Source: Hahellaceae bacterium
Lineage (GTDB): Bacteria; Pseudomonadota; Gammaproteobacteria; Pseudomonadales; Oleiphilaceae
NCBI GenBank assembly: GCA_016716085.1
Contig: JADJWY010000001.1
Location: 496,001-560,000, forward strand
Direction: 5' to 3'
DNA length: 64,000 nucleotides
Shown in pieces: positions 16,325 through 24,397 of the stretch. The translations under genes and the position numbers were made by a program. The notes beneath the pieces were generated by a model. The model searched no databases and was not told where the DNA came from. It was given only the letters and a program-made list of their open reading frames with translations. How positions within the stretch are numbered: the stretch's first letter is position 1; each line of letters begins with the position of its first letter.

Positions 16325-17796
16325 ATGTTTCCTGTCACGATAAAAACCTGCTCGACGGACTGGATAAACGCCAGTTTTCCAGTGAGGAATTGACGCGCCA
16401 CCTGCTGACTAAAGCCGAGGCCAGCCAACCCCACCTGAATAGCTTCATTACGCTCTGCCATGACCAGGCAATTAGCGCTGCCAGGGCTGCGGATGAGGCC
16501 CGTACGCGCGGTGAAAACAGCCTCCTGCTGGGGATTCCCGTCGCACACAAGGATGCGTTTTGTACCGCTGGAATCCGAACCACCAGTGGCTCGCGCATGC
16601 TGTCCAACTTTATCCCGCCCTATGAATCGACGGTTTCACGTAAATTCAAAGACGCTGGCGCCGTTTGCCTGGGCAAAACCAATATGGATGAGTTCGCGAT
16701 GGGCTCCTCCAATGAGAATAGTTTTTTCGGCGCAGTGCGTAACCCCTGGGATCTCTCCCGCGTCCCCGGCGGATCATCTGGTGGCTCAGCCGCTGCCGTT
16801 GCCGCTGGCCTGGTTCCTGCGGCAACCGGCACTGATACCGGAGGTTCGATCCGTCAGCCAGCCGCGTTTTGCGGCATAAGCGGCCTCAAACCTACCTACG
16901 GGCGCGTTTCCCGGCTGGGCATGATCGCTTATGCCTCCAGTCTGGATCAGGGTGGCCCGTTGGCTCATACCGTCGAAGACCTGGCTTTACTATTGAAGGT
17001 CATGGCAGGCCTTGATGAAAACGATTCAACCAGTGCTGACGCGCCCGTACCGGATTACGCAGCAACCCTGGCGACTCCGCTGCAGGGGCTGCGCATAGGC
17101 CTGCCACGTGAAGTCTTCAGCGAAACCGCACACCCCGAAGCAGCCAGAGCACTGCAGGCAGCCATCGCAGAACTTGAAAAACTGGGCGCAACACTGGTCG
17201 ACATCACACTGCCACACACCGCACTTTCTGTACCCGCTTACTACGTCATCGCGCCGGCAGAAGCGTCGACCAACCTGTCCCGCTTCGACGGTGTGCGCTA
17301 CGGACATCGCTGTGACAACCCGACGGACCTGGAAGACCTTTATTCCCGCACGCGGGCGGAAGGGTTTGGCAAAGAGGTTCAGCGCCGCATCCTGATTGGC
17401 ACCTACGCGCTGTCTGCAGGCTACTATGATGCCTACTACCGACAGGCTCAACGTATTCGCCGCCTGATCAAGAATGATTTTGTCGCCGCGTTTAGTCAGG
17501 TCGACACCATTTTGACACCGGTTACACCTGGGCCAGCCTTTGGCCTGGGCGCGAAAACCAGCGACCCCGTCGCCATGTACCTGGAGGACATCTATACCGT
17601 GCCCACCAGTCTTGCTGGCCTGCCCGGATTATCCATCCCCTGCGGCTTTGCAGAGGGAATGCCAATCGGCATGCAACTGATCGGCAACTATTTTGACGAG
17701 GCCCGACTCTTGAACCTCGGCCACCAGTTCCAGCTACACACCGATTGGCACACACGACGCCCTGATGTCACCCGCATCACTGCGTCCGCGAACTAA
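16325..17796 (+). CDS. gatA: Asp/Glu-tRNA amidotransferase subunit A, ATG out of frame with the body
   Basis: Amidase-signature subunit that releases ammonia from glutamine. Seen: catalytic Lys in PVAHKDAFC, the Gly/Ser-rich signature GGSSGGSAAAVAAG with the cis-Ser, and the nucleophile Ser in TDTGGSIRQPAA. The body frame has no ATG, GTG or TTG before a TTG at 16390, which falls inside the conserved N-terminus; the in-frame codons upstream of it encode NLLDGLDKRQFSSEE back to a TGA at 16312. The ATG with a GAGAG ribosome site (16325-16327) is one frame away (MFPVTIK). One extra A in the A-run 16342-16346, or a -1 slip there, joins MFPVTIK directly to NLLDGLD and gives a normal N-terminus. Confidence 0.9.
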
Positions 17797-17813
17797 TTTG
17801 CAAGGAGACCCTC

Positions 17814-19259
17814 ATGCAATGGGAAGTCGTCATTGGTCTGGAGGTGCATGTTCAACTTGCCACCCAGTCCAAAATTTTCTCAGGTGCCAGCATTGCCTTT
17901 GGCGCTGAACCTAACACACAGGCCTGTGCGGTTGATCTGGCGATGCCGGGAATGCTGCCCGTTTTCAATGAAGAAGCGCTGAACATGGCCATTAAATTTG
18001 GCCTGGCGATTGATGCAAACATCAACAAGGTTTCAGTCTTCGACCGGAAGAACTACTTTTACCCCGACCTGCCCAAAGGTTACCAGATCAGTCAGCTGGA
18101 TTACCCCACCGTTGAAAAAGGGCACCTTGACATCACGCTCGAAGATGGCTCCAGCAAACGCATCAACGTCACGCGTGCGCACCTTGAAGAAGACGCAGGG
18201 AAAAGCCTGCACGAAGATTTCCACGGTCAGACCGGGATTGATTTAAACCGCGCAGGCACCCCATTGCTGGAAATCGTTTCCGAGCCCGAACTGCGAAGTG
18301 CCAAAGAAGCCGTCGCGTATCTGAAGAAACTTCATTCCATCGTAACCTATCTTGGCATTTCCGACGGCGATATGTCGCAAGGCTCTATGCGCTGTGACTG
18401 CAACGTGTCGCTGCGCCCCTTCGGACAACAAGAATTCGGCACACGGACCGAAATTAAGAACGTCAACTCGTTTCGCTTTGTGGAAAAAGCCATCAACTGC
18501 GAGATCGAGCGCCAGATGGACATTCTGGAAGATGGCGGGCGAATCATTCAGGAAACCCGACTCTACAACCCGGACAAGGACGAGACTCGCTCCATGCGAA
18601 GCAAGGAGCACGCAAACGATTACCGTTACTTCCCGGACCCGGACCTGCTTCCGGTCGTTATTCAAGATGAGACGATTGAGCGTATCAGACAAAGCCTGCC
18701 GGAACTGCCTGAAGCCAAGAAATCACGATTTGTCAGCGATTATGGTCTGACCGATTACGATGCCGGCATCCTTGCCTCTACCCGAGCCCAGGCCGACTAC
18801 TTCGAGACGGTCGCCAAGCGGTGCGACGATGCCAAACTCGCCGCCAACTGGATCATGGGCGAACTGTCAAAATGGCTGAACCAGGAAAATCTGGAAATCC
18901 AGCAGTCGCCCGTTACCGCCCAACAACTGGGCGATCTGATCCTGCGAGTCAAAGACAACACCCTCTCAGGAAAACTTGGCAAGACCGTGTTTGAATCACT
19001 GTGGCAGCGAGAAGGCGAAGTCGACGCCATCATCGAGAAGAAAGGACTTAAACAGGTCACTGACAGCTCTGCAATCGAAGCCATGATTGACGAGGTACTG
19101 AATGCAAACGCTGCCCAAGTGGAACAGTATCGCGCTGCCGAACCCGAGAAGCAGGCTAAAATGTTGGGCTTTTTCGTCGGTCAGGCCATGAAAGCCTCGC
19201 GCGGCAAAGCCAACCCACAGCAGGTTAATGAGGCACTGACCCGCAAGCTGAATGGCTAG
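17814..19259 (+). CDS. gatB: Asp-tRNA(Asn)/Glu-tRNA(Gln) amidotransferase subunit B
   Basis: Subunit that recognises and phosphorylates the misacylated tRNA end. 481 residues, typical. Seen: N-terminal WEVVIGLEVHVQLATQSKIFS, the kinase-like core with YFYPDLPKGYQISQ and LHEDFHGQTGIDLNRAGTPLLEIV, and the C-terminal helical YqeY-like tail. Starts 17 nt after gatA with AAGGAG before the ATG. Followed by a strong terminator shared with convergent rimO. Confidence 0.98.
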   Translation: MQWEVVIGLEVHVQLATQSKIFSGASIAFGAEPNTQACAVDLAMPGMLPVFNEEALNMAIKFGLAIDANINKVSVFDRKNYFYPDLPKGYQISQLDYPTVEKGHLDITLEDGSSKRINVTRAHLEEDAGKSLHEDFHGQTGIDLNRAGTPLLEIVSEPELRSAKEAVAYLKKLHSIVTYLGISDGDMSQGSMRCDCNVSLRPFGQQEFGTRTEIKNVNSFRFVEKAINCEIERQMDILEDGGRIIQETRLYNPDKDETRSMRSKEHANDYRYFPDPDLLPVVIQDETIERIRQSLPELPEAKKSRFVSDYGLTDYDAGILASTRAQADYFETVAKRCDDAKLAANWIMGELSKWLNQENLEIQQSPVTAQQLGDLILRVKDNTLSGKLGKTVFESLWQREGEVDAIIEKKGLKQVTDSSAIEAMIDEVLNANAAQVEQYRAAEPEKQAKMLGFFVGQAMKASRGKANPQQVNEALTRKLNG

Positions 19260-19272
19260 ACCCACCGGCATC

Positions 19273-19303
19273 AAAAAGGGGCTCATCGGCCCCTTCTTTT
19301 TTT
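19273..19303. terminator. Intrinsic terminator after gatB
   Basis: AAGGGGC (19276-19282) pairs with GCCCCTT (19289-19295) across a 6-nt loop, followed by a T-rich run (CTTTTTTTT). An A-run precedes the stem, so it may also serve rimO, which converges on it. Confidence 0.88.
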
Positions 19304-19351
19304 ACTTCATGTCAGTCAAAACCAGACACACTCCAAGACAGGCACATCGGA

Positions 19352-20674
19352 TCAGACAGGATCACCCCAAAGATCATATTCATCAGCTTCGGTAATCAGC
19401 ACTTTCAGGCGCTGTCCCGGTTTAACATCTGCATCCAATGGCAAATAAACCACGCCATCAATTTCGGGTGCATCCGCAAAACTTCGCGCGATAACATTGT
19501 CCTCTGACACCTCATCGACCAGGACTTCCAGCGTTCGACCAATCTTGCGCTGCAATCGCGCAGCACTGATCTGCGCCTGCTTTTCCATAAATCGCTGCAA
19601 TCGTTCCTGCTTGACCGCCTCTGGCACGGGTTCCGCAAGGTCGTTCGCCACTGCGCCTTCAACCGGCGAATAAGCAAAGCACCCGACACGATCCAGCTGC
19701 GCCTCATCCAGCCAATCAAGCAGAATTTGGAAGTCCTCTTCGGTTTCGCCCGGGAACCCAACGATAAAAGTCGACCGAATCGTCAGATCAGGACAGACTT
19801 CCCGCCAGGCTTTAATGCGTGCAAGCGTATTTTCCGCATGTGCGGGACGCTTCATCATTTTTAGCACACGGGGGCTGGCATGCTGAAAAGGAATATCCAG
19901 GTAGGGCAACAGACGCCCTTCTGCCATCAATGGGATAATCTCATCCACATGCGGATAAGGATAGACATAGTGCAGACGTACCCAGACACCCAGGCGTCCT
20001 AACTGCTCACACAGATCATAGAGCCGGGTCTTAACCGGGCGACCTTGCCAGAAGCCGGTACGATATTTCAGGTCAACGCCATACGCACTGGTATCCTGTG
20101 AGACTACTAGCAATTCCTGCACACCACTGGCTACAAGTCGCTCCGCCTCATCCAATACCTCTCCAATGGGCCGGCTGACCAGATCTCCACGCATGGAGGG
20201 GATGATGCAGAACGTACAACGGTGATTACAGCCTTCAGAGATTTTCATATAGGCATAGTGACGCGGGGTCAATTTGATCCCCTGGGGCGGCACCAGGCTG
20301 GTGAACGGATCATGTATCGGCGGCAACTCTTTATGCACAGCCGTCACCACCGCCTCATAGGCTTGTGGCCCGGTAACCTCCAGCACCTTGGGAAAGCGGG
20401 AGCGAATCTCATCGGCCTTAACGCCCAGACACCCCGTCACGATGACCTTGCCATTTTCCGCCATGGCCTCGCCGATGGCATCCAGCGATTCCTGAACGGC
20501 ACTGTCAATAAAGCCACAGGTGTTGACGACCACGACATTGGCATCGTCATAACTCGGCACTATTTCATACCCGTCAGATCGAAGCTGGGTGAGTATCCGC
20601 TCGGAATCCACCAGCGCCTTTGGGCACCCCAGACTGACCACCCCAACTTTTCCGGAGCTCACTCCTTTACTCAT
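19352..20674 (-). CDS. rimO: Ribosomal protein S12 methylthiotransferase RimO
   Basis: Radical-SAM enzyme that methylthiolates an aspartate of ribosomal protein S12 (Asp89 in E. coli). 440 residues. Seen: N-terminal UPF0004 domain with its three cluster cysteines (SLGCPKA, NTCGFID, TGCLGV), radical-SAM CNHRCTFC, and a C-terminal TRAM domain. SLGCPK and the Gly-rich IIPSMRGDL distinguish it from MiaB, which is encoded separately at 24.4 kb. GAGGAA lies about 6 nt before the ATG. Confidence 0.96.
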   Translation of the reverse strand: MSKGVSSGKVGVVSLGCPKALVDSERILTQLRSDGYEIVPSYDDANVVVVNTCGFIDSAVQESLDAIGEAMAENGKVIVTGCLGVKADEIRSRFPKVLEVTGPQAYEAVVTAVHKELPPIHDPFTSLVPPQGIKLTPRHYAYMKISEGCNHRCTFCIIPSMRGDLVSRPIGEVLDEAERLVASGVQELLVVSQDTSAYGVDLKYRTGFWQGRPVKTRLYDLCEQLGRLGVWVRLHYVYPYPHVDEIIPLMAEGRLLPYLDIPFQHASPRVLKMMKRPAHAENTLARIKAWREVCPDLTIRSTFIVGFPGETEEDFQILLDWLDEAQLDRVGCFAYSPVEGAVANDLAEPVPEAVKQERLQRFMEKQAQISAARLQRKIGRTLEVLVDEVSEDNVIARSFADAPEIDGVVYLPLDADVKPGQRLKVLITEADEYDLWGDPV

Positions 20675-20994
20675 GCTGCTTTCCTCATTCTCAAGGCGCG
20701 CAGTTTATCACGCGCAATAAAAAACTGGTAAATTCGCTGCGACTTGTTGTATACAGGCCATGTTTCGATGTCCTAACAAACACTTACAAAACAATCGGAT
20801 ATCGCAGCGCCCAAGATACGCGAAGGATACGCGTGCGGAGCAACCTCAATTTCAGTAACAAAATTACAACAAAACTTGGCATGTATCGGGAAATAAACAC
20901 CATAAAGATCAAATATTGATCGCCGATAACCTGCTACACTGAGACTCATAGTGGAAACTAACTATATTCATCGATTGACACATAGGATACCGAT
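20675..20994. other. Intergenic region, rimO / PilZ-like gene (320 bp)
   Basis: No gene is seen. It holds the divergent promoters and three repeat elements: a direct repeat GATACGCG at 20815-20822 and 20826-20833 (11-bp period), an inverted repeat GATCAA-ATA-TTGATC at 20907-20921, and an extended -10 (TGC TACACT, 20932-20940) 55 bp before the downstream GTG. The inverted repeat covers the -35 position of that promoter and could be an operator. Confidence 0.55.
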
Positions 20995-21417
20995 GTGAAC
21001 GCTCCATTACCGCACAGACTTCACCCTGCCCCGCGCCTTCTACTTCCCATGCGCCTGGGCGTTTCTTCTGTGGCCAAAATTACGCTGTCCAACGGCGACG
21101 AATTGTTATGCCCAACCGAAACCCTGTCCCGCAAAGAGCTGGTCATCAACTGTACACAGGAAATGTTGACCCAAATTTTACCCCGCGGCTGCACGGAACC
21201 TGACAAGATGATGCATGTCCAGGCCACGTTTTCACTTCCCGACGGCGTGTCGGAAAGCAGCAAGAGCCGACAGACCGTTCAGGGTGAAGCCGTCGTCTTT
21301 GCCGCCCGGCGCGTGGCCAGAAACCGCTTTTTACTGCAATTGCGCTTCACGCGGCTATCCCTTCCGCAAGCCTCGGTAATCGAACAATTTATCGAACACC
21401 ACAAGGCCACTGCCTGA
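20995..21417 (+). CDS. PilZ-like domain protein, degenerate
   Basis: 140 residues from a GTG; no signal peptide or membrane segment. The layout resembles the stand-alone PilZ proteins that bind c-di-GMP: a Pro/Arg N-terminal segment, a short beta strand block beginning AKITLSNGDELLCPTETLSRKEL, and ending RVARNRFLLQLRFTRLSLPQASVIEQFI. The two ligand motifs expected of PilZ, RxxxR and D/NxSxxG, are not intact (the second reads TLSRKEL). If it is a PilZ domain it probably does not bind c-di-GMP in the usual way. Single gene with its own promoter region; downstream hairpin GGGCCA/TGGCCC at 21426-21442 without a T-run. Confidence 0.5.
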   Translation: MNAPLPHRLHPAPRLLLPMRLGVSSVAKITLSNGDELLCPTETLSRKELVINCTQEMLTQILPRGCTEPDKMMHVQATFSLPDGVSESSKSRQTVQGEAVVFAARRVARNRFLLQLRFTRLSLPQASVIEQFIEHHKATA

Positions 21418-21559
21418 TCCGCATAGGGCCAATCACTGGCCCGGCGGCGCAACGCACGCCTAAAACGCCCTGTGCTCAATCTAACCGATTGCACGGGGCA
21501 CCCCATAAATTAATAACAAATCATTATAAGTGGCGCTATTTTTATAAGCGGCCGTTTTT

Positions 21560-21568
21560 TGCTATAAT
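21560..21568 (+). promoter_or_regulatory. Extended -10 promoter of cysDN
   Basis: TGC TATAAT (21560-21568) is a perfect extended -10 preceded by an AT-rich stretch without a good -35. That fits an activator-dependent promoter; in relatives the sulfate assimilation genes are activated by CysB. The CysB link is inference. The leader to the cysD ATG is about 95 nt. Confidence 0.55.
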
Positions 21569-21669
21569 TACCACCCGATCCGGACCGTCTGAAACGGCAG
21601 TCAGACTCCTGTGGAACAGTGACGTCAAACAGGACGCCGGGGCCATTAACTCCATCACGAGACGCGACA

Positions 21670-22581
21670 ATGGTTACACAGCATCAGCTCACCCACCTGA
21701 AGCAACTTGAAGCGGAAAGCATTCATATCATTCGCGAAGTTGCTGCGGAATTTGAACGCCCTGTTATGCTTTACTCGATCGGGAAAGATTCCTCGGTCAT
21801 GCTTCATCTGGCGATAAAGGCTTTCTACCCGGCCAAGCCCCCATTCCCCCTGCTTCATGTCGATACGACCTGGAAATTCCGGGAAATGATCAAGTTCAGA
21901 GACGAGACCTGCGCCAAGCTGGGTCTGGACCTGATCGTGCACATCAATGAAGACGGCGTCCGCCAGGGCATTGGTCCATTCACCCACGGCAGCGCAAAAC
22001 ATACCGACGTCATGAAAACCGAGGGACTTAAACAGGCGCTGAACAAGTACAAGTTCGATGCCGCTTTCGGCGGTGCACGACGGGATGAAGAGAAATCCCG
22101 CGCGAAAGAACGGGTCTATTCGTTCCGTGACGAACACCACCGCTGGGATCCTAAAAACCAGCGCCCCGAGCTTTGGAATATTTATAACGGCAAAGTCCGC
22201 AAGGGTGAAAGTATTCGGGTCTTCCCGCTGTCCAACTGGACGGAACTGGATATCTGGCAGTACATCTACCTTGAGAACATCGACATTGTTCCGTTGTACT
22301 TCTCTGCCAAGCGCCCTGTGGTTGAGCGCGATGGCACACTGATCATGGTGGACGATGAGCGCATGCCTCTGCGCGAGGGCGAAGCTGCACAAATGCGTAG
22401 CGTACGCTTTCGAACCCTGGGCTGCTATCCGCTGACGGGTGCGGTAGAGTCCACCGCAGACACGCTGCCTGACATCATTCAGGAAATGCTGCTGACAACC
22501 AGCTCGGAGCGCCAGGGCCGCATGATCGACCATGATCAGGCAGGCTCCATGGAGCAGAAGAAGCGCGAAGGTTACTTTTAA
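21670..22581 (+). CDS. cysD: Sulfate adenylyltransferase subunit 2
   Basis: PP-loop ATP pyrophosphatase-type subunit that forms adenosine 5'-phosphosulfate from ATP and sulfate, the first step of sulfate assimilation. 303 residues from the ATG at 21670. The frame is open upstream to 21619, but homologues start at the QLTHLKQLEAESIHIIREV segment. Seen: MLYSIGKDSSVMLHL (PP-loop SxGKDS) and HVDTTWKFREM. cysN follows after 20 bp. Confidence 0.97.
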   Translation: MVTQHQLTHLKQLEAESIHIIREVAAEFERPVMLYSIGKDSSVMLHLAIKAFYPAKPPFPLLHVDTTWKFREMIKFRDETCAKLGLDLIVHINEDGVRQGIGPFTHGSAKHTDVMKTEGLKQALNKYKFDAAFGGARRDEEKSRAKERVYSFRDEHHRWDPKNQRPELWNIYNGKVRKGESIRVFPLSNWTELDIWQYIYLENIDIVPLYFSAKRPVVERDGTLIMVDDERMPLREGEAAQMRSVRFRTLGCYPLTGAVESTADTLPDIIQEMLLTTSSERQGRMIDHDQAGSMEQKKREGYF

Positions 22582-22601
22582 CAGGCAAGGATTTTCGACA
22601 C

Positions 22602-24245
22602 ATGGCACATCAATCCGATCTCATTGGTCAGGACATCCTGGCCTACCTGAAACAACACGAAAACAAGGAACTGCTCCGCCTGTTGACCTGTGGTAGCGTA
22701 GACGACGGCAAGAGCACACTGATTGGTCGTCTGCTGCACGACTCGAAGATGATCTATGAGGATCAACTTGAAGCCGTGCGACGTGACAGCAGCAAGATGG
22801 GCAACGCCGGCGAGAAAATTGACTTTTCTCTGCTGGTGGATGGCCTTCAGGCTGAGCGCGAACAAGGCATCACCATCGATGTTGCTTACCGCTTCTTCTC
22901 CACGGACAAGCGCAAGTTCATCATCGCGGATACGCCTGGACACGAACAGTATACGCGCAACATGGTCACTGGCGCCTCAACCGCCCAATTGGCCATCATT
23001 CTGATCGACGCCCGCTATGGTGTGTTGAAACAGACCAAACGCCACACCTATCTCGCGTCCCTGCTGGGCATCAAGCACCTGGTCGTCGCCATCAACAAGA
23101 TGGACATCGTCGACTACAGCCAGGAAACCTTCGAGAAAATCAAGGCGGATTACAAGACCTTCGCCAAGAGCCTGAATGTGAAGGACGTTCGCTTTGTTCC
23201 AATCTCAGCGCTGGACGGCGACAACGTTGTGGCCAACTCGCCAAATATGCCCTGGTATCAGGATCAGCCTCTGATGAGCATCCTGGAAACCGTCGAGATT
23301 GCCAAAGACGTCAACCTCAACGATTTCCGTTTGCACGTTCAATTCGTTAACCGGCCCAACCTGGACTTCCGTGGCTTCAGTGGCACGATCGCCTCCGGTA
23401 TTGTCCGCCCTGGCGATGCCATCATGGCGCTGCCTTCGCGCAAAACCAGTCATGTCAAAAGTATCGTTACCTATGACGGCGAGCTGAGCGAAGCGTGGGC
23501 AGGCCAGGCCGTTACCCTGACACTGACCGACGAAATCGACGTCAGCCGTGGCGACATGCTGGTTAAAACCGACAACGTCCCGCCGGTTTCCAATCGCTTT
23601 GAAGCGACGGTTGTGTGGATGACCGAGCAGGCCATGACGCCGGGACGACAGTACTACATTAAGCAGGGCTGCTCCCTCGCTTCCGCGACAATCAGCAAAG
23701 TGCTTTACAAGACTGACGTCAACACGCTGGAACGCAGCAGCGGTGAAAGCGAGCTGCACCTGAACGAAATTGGCTTATGCCAATTGACGCTCAACCAGCC
23801 ACTGGCGTTTGATCCCTACTCGCGCAACCCCTTAACCGGCTCCTTCATTCTGATCGACCGCATCACGAACGTGACGATTGCGGCCGGGATGATTGAAAAG
23901 CCGGTTGAAGAAACGGAATCGGTCTCGTTCGATGCGCTGACCGCTGAAGAGCGTCGTGCACGCTTCGGCCATGCTGCCGGCGTTATTTCGGTCACCGGTG
24001 CCCAGGCAGAACGCCTGGCGAATGGCCTGGAGCGAGCGCTGTTTGAGCGTGGTCAAATGGTTGCGCAGTCGGGTAATGCACCCGAGACCGCCATCGAAGC
24101 ACTCAAAGCTGCCGGACTGCTGGTACTGGTCAAAGATTATCCTGCAGACAAGGCACTTCTGAACGCTCATGCGGATACCGAAGACGAGCTGGCTACCCAA
24201 TTGGCCCGCGCCATCGGCGAAGTCAAAAAGCACCTCCTCGGCTGA
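22602..24245 (+). CDS. cysN: Sulfate adenylyltransferase subunit 1, with a vestigial APS-kinase tail
   Basis: GTPase subunit that drives APS formation. Seen: G1 GSVDDGKST, G3 DTPGHEQYTRNM, G4 NKMD, then EF-Tu-like beta-barrel domains to about residue 440. At 547 residues it is longer than stand-alone CysN (about 475) but shorter than CysNC fusions (about 630). The last ~98 residues (from about 450) align by eye with APS kinase CysC: VISVTGAQAERLANGLERAL matches the strand, P-loop and helix but lacks the GxxGxGKST residues, and AAGLLVLV matches DAGLIVL. The kinase part thus looks shortened and inactive. Confidence 0.93.
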   Translation: MAHQSDLIGQDILAYLKQHENKELLRLLTCGSVDDGKSTLIGRLLHDSKMIYEDQLEAVRRDSSKMGNAGEKIDFSLLVDGLQAEREQGITIDVAYRFFSTDKRKFIIADTPGHEQYTRNMVTGASTAQLAIILIDARYGVLKQTKRHTYLASLLGIKHLVVAINKMDIVDYSQETFEKIKADYKTFAKSLNVKDVRFVPISALDGDNVVANSPNMPWYQDQPLMSILETVEIAKDVNLNDFRLHVQFVNRPNLDFRGFSGTIASGIVRPGDAIMALPSRKTSHVKSIVTYDGELSEAWAGQAVTLTLTDEIDVSRGDMLVKTDNVPPVSNRFEATVVWMTEQAMTPGRQYYIKQGCSLASATISKVLYKTDVNTLERSSGESELHLNEIGLCQLTLNQPLAFDPYSRNPLTGSFILIDRITNVTIAAGMIEKPVEETESVSFDALTAEERRARFGHAAGVISVTGAQAERLANGLERALFERGQMVAQSGNAPETAIEALKAAGLLVLVKDYPADKALLNAHADTEDELATQLARAIGEVKKHLLG

Positions 24246-24265
24246 TCCTCCAATCTGTCGAGACC

Positions 24266-24287
24266 AAGCCACCTTCGGGTGGCTTTT
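24266..24287 (+). terminator. Intrinsic terminator after cysN
   Basis: AAGCCACC-TTCG-GGTGGCTTTT: an 8-bp stem closed by a stable UUCG-type loop, followed by T residues, 21 bp after the cysN stop. Confidence 0.9.
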
Positions 24288-24330
24288 CTATTTAAAATCC
24301 ACACGATGACCTCATCAGCCTTCAACCCAG

Positions 24331-24374
24331 TATGAAAAGGCGGGCTACAGGCTTATAATACCTGCCCGTTTTTT
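24331..24374 (+). promoter_or_regulatory. miaB promoter nested in a terminator-like hairpin
   Basis: TATGAA (24331-24336) and perfect TATAAT (24354-24359) are 17 bp apart, placing the start near 24366. The same bases form a hairpin: CGGG (24341-24344) and CAGG (24348-24351) pair with CCTG/CCCG (24361-24368), followed by six Ts (24369-24374). The -10 box lies in the loop. Transcripts arriving from cysN would be terminated, while new miaB transcripts begin beyond most of the stem. Confidence 0.55.
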
Positions 24375-24397
24375 AGACGCTCTGATACTGGGCCCGT

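Noticed and set aside
19040..22040. Shared 13-mer GGACTTAAACAGG in gatB and cysD
   Set aside because: Both encode Gly-Leu-Lys-Gln in conserved genes; a chance match, not a repeat element.
21655..22608. Long open frame (317 codons) on the minus strand across cysD
   Set aside because: Antisense to a well-conserved gene; composition is explained by the codon pattern of cysD and no family or ribosome site is recognised.
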